Source: Croceicoccus ponticola (GTDB lineage: Bacteria; Pseudomonadota; Alphaproteobacteria; Sphingomonadales; Sphingomonadaceae). From it: a DNA stretch of 64,000 nucleotides. This document shows positions 7,771-15,271 of this stretch, piece after piece (position 1 is the stretch's first letter; every line of letters begins with the position of its first letter). The notes under the pieces are model-generated. The model was not told where the DNA came from. It saw only the letters and a program-made list of their open reading frames with translations, and made no database searches. The stretch spans positions 62,001-126,000 of the forward strand of contig NZ_RXOL01000006.1 in the NCBI RefSeq assembly GCF_004004515.1, in the 5' to 3' direction. The position numbers and the translations under genes are program-made.

Positions 7771-9594
7771 TCACCCCTGCCCCAGCCGCGTCTTTTCCCG
7801 AGCGATCCATGCATCGACCCGCTTGCCCAATAGGTTCAGCGGCATCTCGCCTTCCTTGATGATGCGATGAAAGCGCGGCAGGCTGAATTGGTCGCCAAGC
7901 GCGGTCTGGGCCTTCTTGCGCTGTTCGACCCAGAAATTCTGACCGATCTTGTAGCTGCACGCTTGACCCGGCCCGGCGCAGTAGCGTTCGACCTCGCTGC
8001 GGGTCTGATTCGCGGGATAGCCGACGGTCGACCCGAAATAGGCGATGCCTTTCTCCCGGCTCCATCGCTTGTCGTGCAGCCCGGTATCGGTCACCAGCCG
8101 CGCCGCGCGGTACAGCCACGATTGCAAGGCGCCGGCCCGTTCGACTCCTTCGTACATGCCCAGTTCGTCGGCGACCATTTCGGTATAAAGCGCCCACCCT
8201 TCGGAATAGGCGCCGATGTACTGATTGCGCAGGAGCATCGGCAGTTCTTCGTTTTCGGACGAGATCGCGGTCTGCAGATGATGGCCCGGCATCGTTTCGT
8301 GATAGATCAACGCCGGAAGCGAATAACGGGGCCAGTCCTTCACGTCGTAAAGGTTGATGTAGAACGCACCCGGTCGCGAACCGTCGGTGGCGGGCGAGCT
8401 GTAATAGCCAAGGCTCGCGCCCTGTTCGATCTCGACCGGCACGCGCCGCACTTCGACCGGCTGGCTCGGCACGGTGTCGAATGCGGGCTTGATCTGCTCC
8501 CACGCCTTGGCCACCCGACCTTCGAGGAATTTGAGAAGTTCGGCGCGACCTGCTTCGCTGTCATCGAATACCTGCCCCGGCTGTTCGTTCAGGATTTGCA
8601 GCCTTTCGCCCGCGCTACCCTTGGACAATCCGGCTTCTTTCAGCACCGGGTCCAGCCAGCCTTCGATCTCGGCCACCTGATCCAGCCCGATGCGGTGGAT
8701 TTCGTCGGCCGAAAGGTCGGTGGTGGTGAAATAGGCCAGCTCGCGGGCATAAATCTCCTGCCCATGCGGGACGCGCCAGATGCCGTCGCCGGCGCGCGAT
8801 CCGGGCGCAAGCTTGCGCAGCATCGCCACCTGTCGCGCCAGCGCGGGATAAACGTCGCTCTCCACGATGCGCGTCGCGCGTGCCGCCCAGTCGCCGGCGA
8901 TCCCCTTTGCCGCCGTGCGCGTGGCAAGCGAGCGAACCAGCGAATTTTCCGCCGCAGGCCCGGCGATCATCCCGGCCCGCTGCTTCGCCGCCGTCGTCAC
9001 CGACCAGCTGGGTGCCGCATAGCCGCGCGCCGCCTCATGCTTCTGCAACGCGGTTTCATCGTCGAGCGCGTAGGCATAGGCCGTCAGACGCGCGAGATAG
9101 GCTTCTGCATCATCGGCCGTTTCGATCGGATGGATCGAATCAAGGAAATCGGGCACCGAGCCCGCCATCCCGTCCTGTTGCGTCAGCACATAGGGCGAAT
9201 GGACATGGCCCAGCCCGAATTCGCGCCCGGAAACCCGCGCTTTCAGCTGGAAACGCAACACCTCGGCCTGTACCGAACCATTTTCGCTCAGCCCGGCGGT
9301 GTCCAGCGCGTTCAATGCCGACAGCATCGTTTCGCCGTGCCGCCATGCCGCCACACGGTCCGCCATGCCCGCACCCCACAGCCGCGACCGGGCCCACGCA
9401 TTCTTTCCGGTATCGAGGCCGAGTGAAGTCATGTCGGCAGGACTGATCCGGAAATCGCCCCACAGCACCTTGTCCATCAGGGCGTGGAGCTGCCGGTCTG
9501 CAGGCGCGGCCGCGGCTTGCGCAAAGATTTTCGTCGACCCTGCCGCCAAGGCTGCGACCGTCGCGCTGTGACCAAGGAATTGCCTGCGTTTCAT
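7771..9594 (-). CDS. DUF885 family exported metallopeptidase-like protein (Tat substrate)
   Basis: A 607-residue protein beginning MKRRQFLGHS, a twin-arginine signal with a hydrophobic stretch and cleavage near IFAQAAA, so it is probably exported folded. The body matches DUF885: a YHETMPGHHLQ zinc-binding motif (HExxxGHH type) about two thirds in, LPALIYHE before it and GWALYTEMVADELGMYEG after it, which supplies the distal glutamate. DUF885 proteins are thought to be zinc carboxypeptidase or dipeptidase-like enzymes of the M32/M3 gluzincin group, but substrates are mostly unknown. It is convergent with the gene at 7348 and followed upstream by a 103-bp gap before the DUF6456 gene. Confidence 0.88.
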   Translation of the reverse strand: MKRRQFLGHSATVAALAAGSTKIFAQAAAAPADRQLHALMDKVLWGDFRISPADMTSLGLDTGKNAWARSRLWGAGMADRVAAWRHGETMLSALNALDTAGLSENGSVQAEVLRFQLKARVSGREFGLGHVHSPYVLTQQDGMAGSVPDFLDSIHPIETADDAEAYLARLTAYAYALDDETALQKHEAARGYAAPSWSVTTAAKQRAGMIAGPAAENSLVRSLATRTAAKGIAGDWAARATRIVESDVYPALARQVAMLRKLAPGSRAGDGIWRVPHGQEIYARELAYFTTTDLSADEIHRIGLDQVAEIEGWLDPVLKEAGLSKGSAGERLQILNEQPGQVFDDSEAGRAELLKFLEGRVAKAWEQIKPAFDTVPSQPVEVRRVPVEIEQGASLGYYSSPATDGSRPGAFYINLYDVKDWPRYSLPALIYHETMPGHHLQTAISSENEELPMLLRNQYIGAYSEGWALYTEMVADELGMYEGVERAGALQSWLYRAARLVTDTGLHDKRWSREKGIAYFGSTVGYPANQTRSEVERYCAGPGQACSYKIGQNFWVEQRKKAQTALGDQFSLPRFHRIIKEGEMPLNLLGKRVDAWIAREKTRLGQG

Positions 9595-9697
9595 TTAGGA
9601 TTTCCGCCCGATTGGTTTCTGGCGCAACCACTGCCACGATGCCGCTGCCGCCTCAACCCTTTCTCGATCAGCGCATTCGACCGCCAGTCCCCGCCGA

Positions 9698-10219
9698 TCA
9701 ACCGATGCGATAATAGTCCGCCACACGATCGAGAGCGAGGCCGAGTACGAGCTTGCCGCTGCGCGCCGGCCATTGCAGCGCCTTTTCCGCTTCGGGCAGG
9801 CCTTCGCCCGCACAGGCGACGCGCCACAACACGTCGGACAGCCCGGGCCCAGCCACCGCCGCCGCCTCCTCGAACCGCCGCTTGGCAGATACCTGCCGTT
9901 CGGACGGGGTCAGCCCGGCGTCGCGATTGCCGCCGTCCACCCGCACCGGGTTCCAGTTCATGGTGATCGACGGGGCAAGCTGCGCCCGTTCCCAATCGGC
10001 GCGCAGCCGTTCGCCCGCATCGAATTGCCGGTCGGTCAGATGCCCGCGCGCATGAAGCCAACAGAGCGGCGATTCCTTGAGGTTCACCGTCACGCTGCGA
10101 CCCCGCTTCGGCGCCCCGCCCCGATAGGTGTCGGACGTGCGGCGCGGTCCTTCGCTCGTCAATTCCCGCGTTACGTAATGCGCCTTGCGATCCCCTGCGT
10201 CGTACGTCGGTCCGGTCAT
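9698..10219 (-). CDS. DUF6456 domain protein
   Basis: A 173-residue protein of the alphaproteobacterial DUF6456 family. Recognisable parts are NLKESPLCWLHARG near residue 45, LTDRQFDAGERLRADWERAQLAPSIT near 60, the LSDVLWRVACAGEGL core and a C-terminal SGKLVLGLALDRVADYY helix. The family is often found fused to, or next to, helix-turn-helix proteins; here an XRE-type regulator lies directly divergent. The biochemical role is unknown; a regulatory role linked to DNA is an inference. I use the ATG at 10219; the frame extends to 10258, which would overlap the likely promoter. Confidence 0.82.
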   Translation of the reverse strand: MTGPTYDAGDRKAHYVTRELTSEGPRRTSDTYRGGAPKRGRSVTVNLKESPLCWLHARGHLTDRQFDAGERLRADWERAQLAPSITMNWNPVRVDGGNRDAGLTPSERQVSAKRRFEEAAAVAGPGLSDVLWRVACAGEGLPEAEKALQWPARSGKLVLGLALDRVADYYRIG

Positions 10220-10324
10220 CTGGCGAATCTCCCTTATGGACAAGTTGAAGGGCTGCATTGCGTTGGTTCGATTATGTAGGAAAATAACACCATATTGGTT
10301 CGCAACGGTTTTAAGGGTATAAAT

Positions 10325-10897
10325 GTGATCAACCGCATCCGCGCCATCCGCAAGGACAAGGGCATGACCCTCGTCGATCTCGCAGAGGCGTGCTCTCCTC
10401 CCACCACGCCGCAGACCATCGGGCGGCTGGAAACAGGAATGCGTACGCTGTCCATCGACTGGCTCAACCGCATCGCCGCAGCCCTTGGCGTCGAGCCCGA
10501 AGCGCTGTTGGCCAGCGAGACGAAGGCTGCGCCCATGGTTGTCGCCCGACTGGGGGCGGACGGGGCCGAAGCCCTGCCTAAACCGCGCGAGGCGGTTCCT
10601 CCCGAAGTGCTGCTGGGCGACAACATCATGGGCGTTCTGGAAATCGAGGTGGCACAGGGGGAATACCGACCCGGCGACAGGCTTTGGCTACGCGAACTGA
10701 GCCCGGCGCAAACCAGTCAGGCGATCAATCGCGACGTGCTGGTCCCCCGGTCCGGTGGGCGTTTTGCGTTCGGGCGATTGATAGACCGCAGCGACGGTTA
10801 CGTCGCGGTGCTGCCGCCGGGCACCGGACAACGCCAGACCGTGATCATGGATCCGGCCTGGGTCGCCCTTGGCGTGATGCTGGTGCGAATGCTTTAG
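10325..10897 (+). CDS. XRE-family regulator with S24/LexA-like C-terminal fold
   Basis: A 190-residue regulator. An N-terminal XRE helix-turn-helix (about residues 1-60: RIRAIRKDKGMTLVDLAE...TPQTIGRLETGMRTLS) is followed by a linker and a C-terminal beta-rich segment (about 100-190) reminiscent of LexA/S24-type domains. I see no G-S-M catalytic serine or partner lysine, so it would not self-cleave. I start at the GTG at 10325 with AAGGG about 8 bases upstream; a TTG at 10295 is in frame but less likely. It shares a 105-bp divergent promoter region with the DUF6456 gene. The ligand and targets are unknown. Confidence 0.8.
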   Translation: MINRIRAIRKDKGMTLVDLAEACSPPTTPQTIGRLETGMRTLSIDWLNRIAAALGVEPEALLASETKAAPMVVARLGADGAEALPKPREAVPPEVLLGDNIMGVLEIEVAQGEYRPGDRLWLRELSPAQTSQAINRDVLVPRSGGRFAFGRLIDRSDGYVAVLPPGTGQRQTVIMDPAWVALGVMLVRML

Positions 10898-10898
10898 C

Positions 10899-11036
10899 TC
10901 AGACCTGTTCGGCCTCGACCATCTTGCGCAGCACGGCGATGCGCTGGCGGGTCGCATCGTGATTGCGCTCGGGATGGTCCTGCAGTTCGGTCAGCAGATT
11001 CTTCAGTTCGGCGGCATAACGGTTGTCTTGTGCCAT
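10899..11036 (-). CDS. Small conserved-looking protein, 45 aa
   Basis: Translated from ATG at 11036 to TGA at 10899, this gives a 45-residue acidic/helical protein starting MAQDNRYAAELKNLL and ending RKMVEAEQV. It has a perfect AGGAGG Shine-Dalgarno 7 bases before the ATG, which argues strongly for translation. It looks like a single amphipathic helix pair without membrane segment or cysteine. It is convergent with the XRE gene, ending 2 bases after its stop, and lies downstream of secF on the same strand with a 90-bp gap. I do not recognise a function. Confidence 0.72.
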   Translation of the reverse strand: MAQDNRYAAELKNLLTELQDHPERNHDATRQRIAVLRKMVEAEQV

Positions 11037-11126
11037 TGTCGGCCTCCTTTCCCAGAAAGCCGACATTAGCACATCTGCGCTCGTTTGCGGAACTCGCCCT
11101 GCCGCGACGACAGGGCTAACCGCCCG

Positions 11127-12110
11127 TCATGTGTCGGCGCGTGCGATGTTTTCCTGTTTATCGGTTGCCGACTCGACCGGCACGAAACTGGTCGACGTGA
11201 CGCGCAGCCAGATCAGAATCGGCGCCGCCATGTAGATCGACGAGTAGGTGCCGACGAAAATGCCGAATGCGATAGCGGTCGCAAATCCGAAGGTGCTGGC
11301 CGGACCAACGAACATCAACGCGACGAGCACTACCAACGTCAACAGCGACGTCATGACCGTCCGCGACAGCGTTTCGTTCACTGACAAATCGAGCAGTTCG
11401 CTGACCGGAAGCTTGCGATATTTCTTCAGGTTTTCGCGGATGCGGTCATAAATGACGATCGTATCGTTCAGCGAATAGCCGATGATCGCCAGGATCGCGG
11501 CCACGATGTTGAGGTCGAATTCCATCTGGGTCAGCGCAAACAGGCCCAGCGTCAGCGACACGTCATGCACCAGCGCGAACAAGGCCCCGACGCCGAATTG
11601 CCATTCGAACCGAATCCAGATGTAGATCGAAATCGCCACCATCGCAGCGAGCAGGGCGAGCATCCCCGTCTGGAACAGTTCGCCCGAAACCTTGCCGGAC
11701 ACGGAATCCACGCCGTCGATCCGGACATCCGGATGGCCCCTTTTCATGTCCGCGACGATGGCATTGGTCATCCGGTCGGCCAGGTCCTTGACCTGCGTCG
11801 CGTCCTTGCCTTCGGGCAGGCGCATCCGGATCGAAACTTCGTTCGGTTGGCCGAACCGCTGGATGATCGGCGCGCCGTAACCCAGCGCTTCGATATCGCC
11901 GCGCAGTTCCGAGACTGGCGCCTCCGCCTCTCCGACAAAGGTTGCCCGGATCATCTGGCCACCAACGAAATCGACGCCGAGGTTCAGGCCATTGGTCAGA
12001 ACCGCCGCCCAGCTTGCCGCCATCAGGATCAGCGAGACGATGTAGAACGGCAGGCGCCAACGAAGGAACTTAACGTTCGTGTCGTCAGGGACGAGTTTCA
12101 GGAGCTTCAT
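11127..12110 (-). CDS. secF: Protein translocase subunit SecF
   Basis: A 327-residue inner-membrane RND-type subunit that, with SecD, uses the proton motive force to finish protein export through SecYEG. Six membrane segments are visible, with the periplasmic P1 head between the first and second. Family motifs are LGVDFVGGQMI after the first segment, and the SLNDTIVIYDRIRENLKKYR stretch in the membrane domain, followed by NETLSRTVMTSLLTL. It starts 10 bases after secD ends, consistent with an operon yajC-secD-secF. Confidence 0.97.
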   Translation of the reverse strand: MKLLKLVPDDTNVKFLRWRLPFYIVSLILMAASWAAVLTNGLNLGVDFVGGQMIRATFVGEAEAPVSELRGDIEALGYGAPIIQRFGQPNEVSIRMRLPEGKDATQVKDLADRMTNAIVADMKRGHPDVRIDGVDSVSGKVSGELFQTGMLALLAAMVAISIYIWIRFEWQFGVGALFALVHDVSLTLGLFALTQMEFDLNIVAAILAIIGYSLNDTIVIYDRIRENLKKYRKLPVSELLDLSVNETLSRTVMTSLLTLVVLVALMFVGPASTFGFATAIAFGIFVGTYSSIYMAAPILIWLRVTSTSFVPVESATDKQENIARADT

Positions 12111-12120
12111 CGTCCGTTCC

Positions 12121-13719
12121 TCAGATATTCAGGTCTGCGGGGCGGTGCTTGCGCAAATATCCCGCGACCCACATGCGGGTCAACGTGACGGCGGTGAAAA
12201 CCGAGGTCACGATACCGATGATGAGCACGATCGCAAAACCGCGGATCGGGCCGGAGCCGAACAGGAACAGCAGCACGCCTGCGATCACGTTGGTGACGTT
12301 GGCGTCCAGAATGGCACGCTGCGCTTCGCGATAGCCGACTTCGACCGCCTGTACGACGCGGCGCCCCCTGCGACGTTCTTCGCGGATACGTTCGTTGATC
12401 AGGACGTTGGCGTCGACCGCGGTACCGATGGTCAAGACGAAGCCCGCGATGCCCGGCAGCGTAAGCGTGGAACCAAGCGCGGCCATGACGCCAAGGATGA
12501 TGAGCACGTTCAGCAACAACGCGATATTGGCATAGATGCCGAAGCGGCCGTAGGTAACGGCCATCATGACCAGCACGGCAACGCCGCCGACGATCAGCGC
12601 AAGGACGCCCTTGCGGATCGAATCGGCGCCGAGATCGGGCCCAACGGTACGCTCCTCGACGACCTTCAGGTCGATGGGCAGAGCGCCCGAACGCAGCGAA
12701 ATCGCCAGCGCGTTGGCACTGTCGACGTTGAAGCCGCCAGATATCTGCGCCTGTCCGCCAAGGATCGGTTCGTTGATATTCGGCGCGGACAGCACCGATC
12801 CGTCGAGCACGATGGCAAACGGCTTCCCGACATTGGCGGTGGTCAGCGCGGCGAACTTGCGCCCGCCTTCCTGATTGAAGGTGATGTTGACGACGGCAGC
12901 GCCGTTCTGGTCATAACCCTGCTGCGCATTGGTCAGCTGGTCGCCCTGAATGCCACCAAGCCGCTTGACCGCGACTGCGCCCTGCTGCTGCGAATCGGCC
13001 GCATAAGGCAGGATCTGGCTGCCCGGGGGCACGATGCCCTGCGCCACGTCGCTCGGCAGCGCGGTCTGATCGACCAGCTTGAATTCCAGCTTCGCGGTCT
13101 GGCCCAACAGCGCCTTCAGCTTTTGCGGATCGTCGAGACCCGGAACCTGCACCACGATGCGATCGTCGCCCGAACGGATGATCGTCGGTTCGCGTGTGCC
13201 CAGTTCGTCGATACGGCGGCGCACGACGTCGGTCGCGGTGTCCATCGCGTTTTCGACGGCCTGGTCAAGCCCGGCATCGGTCGGAATAAGTTCGAGGCGC
13301 TGACCGTCGACGACGCGAATGGTCCAGTCGCGCTGTCCTGTCAGGCCCACGCCTTCGGTCATCGGCAGCAGCACTTCGCGTGCCGCATCGACCTGCGTTT
13401 CCTGCTCGACCATAAAGGACAGGCGTCCGTTCGCGGTCGAAATGTCGCCGATCGCGATGGCAGGTTCGGCCTCGCGCATGGCGCGGCGCACGTCCTCTTC
13501 CATCGAATCCAGCCGCAAGTCGCGGACCTGCCCCGTATCGGCTTCAAGCAGGATGTGGCTGCCGCCGGCAAGATCGAGGCCGAGGTTGATCTCGGGATCG
13601 GGCAGCTGCGAGGGCCATGGCTGACCCGCCAACATCATGATCGAAGGAAGTGCGGCGGCCACGCCCAACAGCGTGATCCCCCACAGCCAGATCCGTTTCC
13701 AGCGCGGAAAATCGAGCAT
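12121..13719 (-). CDS. secD: Protein translocase subunit SecD
   Basis: A 532-residue inner-membrane partner of SecF. The N-terminus (MLDFPRWKRI) leads into the first membrane segment, then the LGLDLAGGSHIL motif, and a large periplasmic region carrying the IRKGxL-preceding head domain. The C-terminal membrane domain contains the conserved LTLPGIAGFVLTIGTAVDANVLINERIREE stretch (the D..N and IRE residues match the proton-path motif). Length agrees with alphaproteobacterial SecD. It lies 10 bases after yajC. Confidence 0.97.
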   Translation of the reverse strand: MLDFPRWKRIWLWGITLLGVAAALPSIMMLAGQPWPSQLPDPEINLGLDLAGGSHILLEADTGQVRDLRLDSMEEDVRRAMREAEPAIAIGDISTANGRLSFMVEQETQVDAAREVLLPMTEGVGLTGQRDWTIRVVDGQRLELIPTDAGLDQAVENAMDTATDVVRRRIDELGTREPTIIRSGDDRIVVQVPGLDDPQKLKALLGQTAKLEFKLVDQTALPSDVAQGIVPPGSQILPYAADSQQQGAVAVKRLGGIQGDQLTNAQQGYDQNGAAVVNITFNQEGGRKFAALTTANVGKPFAIVLDGSVLSAPNINEPILGGQAQISGGFNVDSANALAISLRSGALPIDLKVVEERTVGPDLGADSIRKGVLALIVGGVAVLVMMAVTYGRFGIYANIALLLNVLIILGVMAALGSTLTLPGIAGFVLTIGTAVDANVLINERIREERRRGRRVVQAVEVGYREAQRAILDANVTNVIAGVLLFLFGSGPIRGFAIVLIIGIVTSVFTAVTLTRMWVAGYLRKHRPADLNI

Positions 13720-13729
13720 TCCTGTAATC

Positions 13730-14062
13730 TCAGTCGTTTGCGGGGGTCGAGCCGCCCGGCGGGATGATGTCGCCGATGGTCGAACGCACGGCCTTCACCT
13801 TGACGCCCGGACCGAGGTCGAGGTCGACGTAATGGTCGTCCAGCTTCACGACCTTGCCGACGAGACCGCCGGCAGTGACGACGCGATCACCCTTTTGCAG
13901 GCTCGCGATCTTGGCCTGATGCTCCTTCTGCCGCTTCATTTGCGGGCGGAACACGAGGAGCCAGAAAATGACGCCCATCGCGACGAGAGGCAGGATCTGA
14001 ACCCATCCAGGGGGCCCTCCGGCCGGAGCGGCGGCAGCGAGAACGAGCAGGTTGCTGGACAT
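13730..14062 (-). CDS. yajC: Preprotein translocase subunit YajC
   Basis: A 110-residue single-span inner-membrane protein of the Sec holocomplex. One membrane segment (about residues 22-42, ILPLVAMGVIFWLLVF) is followed by RPQMKRQKEHQ and the cytoplasmic domain with LQKGDRVVTAGGLVGKV, the family hallmark. It heads the yajC-secD-secF operon. Confidence 0.96.
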   Translation of the reverse strand: MSSNLLVLAAAAPAGGPPGWVQILPLVAMGVIFWLLVFRPQMKRQKEHQAKIASLQKGDRVVTAGGLVGKVVKLDDHYVDLDLGPGVKVKAVRSTIGDIIPPGGSTPAND

Positions 14063-14176
14063 GAATGGCCTTCGATAGATGCGGGCAGACGATGCTGGCG
14101 AAAGGATGTGTCGGCATTGAATAAGGGCGATCGACCGCCATGCAAGGGGCAGCCGGTCAAGCCCGCGCGCCTAGCA

Positions 14177-14200
14177 GCATTGCCATGCGCTTGGCAATGC
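14177..14200. repeat. Perfect 8-bp inverted repeat
   Basis: GCATTGCC (14177-14184) and GGCAATGC (14193-14200) flank an 8-base loop, and AAGCCCGC at 14159-14166 can pair further out with GCGGGCTT at 14199-14206. It lies in the 258-bp gap between yajC and the tRNA-Pro. It could act as a transcription stop; there is no U-tract on either strand. Nothing else is recognised in this gap. Confidence 0.35.
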
Positions 14201-14299
14201 GGGCTTCGCGCCACAGCGATGTCAGGTATGGTCAGCGATGTCCGTGATGCCACCAGAGCGGCGGTGGCGTGCTTGCCACCTGCCGCGCCGCGGTCGGAT

Positions 14300-14320
14300 G
14301 TCTTTCGATATTGGAAAGAC
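14300..14320 (-). terminator. Hairpin directly 3' of tRNA-Pro
   Basis: GTCTTTC (14300-14306) and GAAAGAC (14314-14320) form a perfect 7-bp stem with a 7-base loop that starts at the base after the tRNA CCA end. It lacks a strong U-tract, so it is better viewed as a processing or weak termination hairpin for the tRNA transcript. Confidence 0.45.
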
Positions 14321-14397
14321 TGGTCGGGACGAGAGGATTCGAACCTCCGACCCCCACACCCCCAGTGTGATGCGCTACCAGGCTGCGCTACGTCCCG
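14321..14397 (-). tRNA. tRNA-Pro (anticodon GGG)
   Basis: A 77-base cloverleaf: acceptor CGGGACG pairs with CGTCCCG, the D arm is GCGC...GCGC, the anticodon stem TCACA/TGTGG closes the loop CTGGGGG (anticodon GGG), the T arm is GGAGG-TTCGAAT-CCTCT, and ACCA ends the gene, so CCA is encoded. It reads CCC/CCU proline codons. Confidence 0.96.
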
Positions 14398-14488
14398 ACC
14401 GGAGCGCGCCCTATAAGCGGGCGTTTCGGGCAATGCAAGCGGTCGCTCGCTGCCCTCGGAACCTAAGTTTTGCACATGCCGATTTGAG

Positions 14489-15271
14489 CTAAACCGACGC
14501 CCGCACGGTTCCGGTGTACGCGTTCGCCCGCTGTGGAAGGACCGCTGCGCCAACGGCCTGACCGATCAGGATCAGCGCCGGTCCATCGCCCAGCGCGGTT
14601 CGCGCCGCGATCGGCAGCAGGTCCAGCCGGGTCAGGAATTCACCGCCCGTCGGCAGGCTGGCCTGTTCGACCAGCGCGCACGGCGTGTCCCTCGGCAGGC
14701 CCGCCGCAATCAACCCAGCGGACACGTCGCGGGCCGCCGCCTTGCCCATGTATACGGCCAGCGTCGCTTGCGGGTCGGCCAGCGCGTGCCAGTCGAGCGA
14801 AACTCTTTCCCCAGCCAGCGCATGAGCAGTCACGAACGTCAAACGCCGCGCCAGCCCACGCAGGGTCAGCGACATGCCGAGATCGGCCGCCGCCGCGCTG
14901 GCCGCGGTGATTCCCGGACAGATGCGCACCGAAATGCCCTCGGCCCGGCAGGCTTCGAGTTCCTCGTTCGAACGGGCGAAGATCGCAGGGTCGCCGCCCT
15001 TCAACCGCACGACCTTCTCTCCCGCCAACGCCGCTTCGACGATCAGCCGGTCGATCGAGGTCTGGTCCTTGGAATGGCGGCCCGAACGTTTGCCCACCGG
15101 CACCATGCGAACATGTGGCGGCACCAGCGCCAGCACGCCTTCGCCGACCAGCGCATCGTAGAAGATGACGCTCGCTTCGGTCATCAGCCGTTCCGCCTTG
15201 CGCGTCAGCAGGTCGGGATCGCCCGGCCCCGCGCCCACCAGCCATACTTCACCGCCCCGAAAATCGGTCAT
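14489..15271 (-). CDS. cobA: Uroporphyrinogen-III C-methyltransferase (SUMT)
   Basis: A 260-residue SAM-dependent enzyme making precorrin-2 from uroporphyrinogen III, the first step to siroheme. Family motifs: VWLVGAGPGDPDLLT at residues 8-22, VFYDALV-type strand (VIFYDALVGEGVL), VGKRSGRHS, VVRLKGGDPAIFARSNEE, and PGITAASAAAADLGMSLT. It lacks the dehydrogenase/chelatase half of CysG, so precorrin-2 must be oxidised and metallated by another protein. Its start overlaps the nasA stop by 4 bases. This fits its place in the operon, supplying siroheme to NirB. Confidence 0.95.
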   Translation of the reverse strand: MTDFRGGEVWLVGAGPGDPDLLTRKAERLMTEASVIFYDALVGEGVLALVPPHVRMVPVGKRSGRHSKDQTSIDRLIVEAALAGEKVVRLKGGDPAIFARSNEELEACRAEGISVRICPGITAASAAAADLGMSLTLRGLARRLTFVTAHALAGERVSLDWHALADPQATLAVYMGKAAARDVSAGLIAAGLPRDTPCALVEQASLPTGGEFLTRLDLLPIAARTALGDGPALILIGQAVGAAVLPQRANAYTGTVRASV

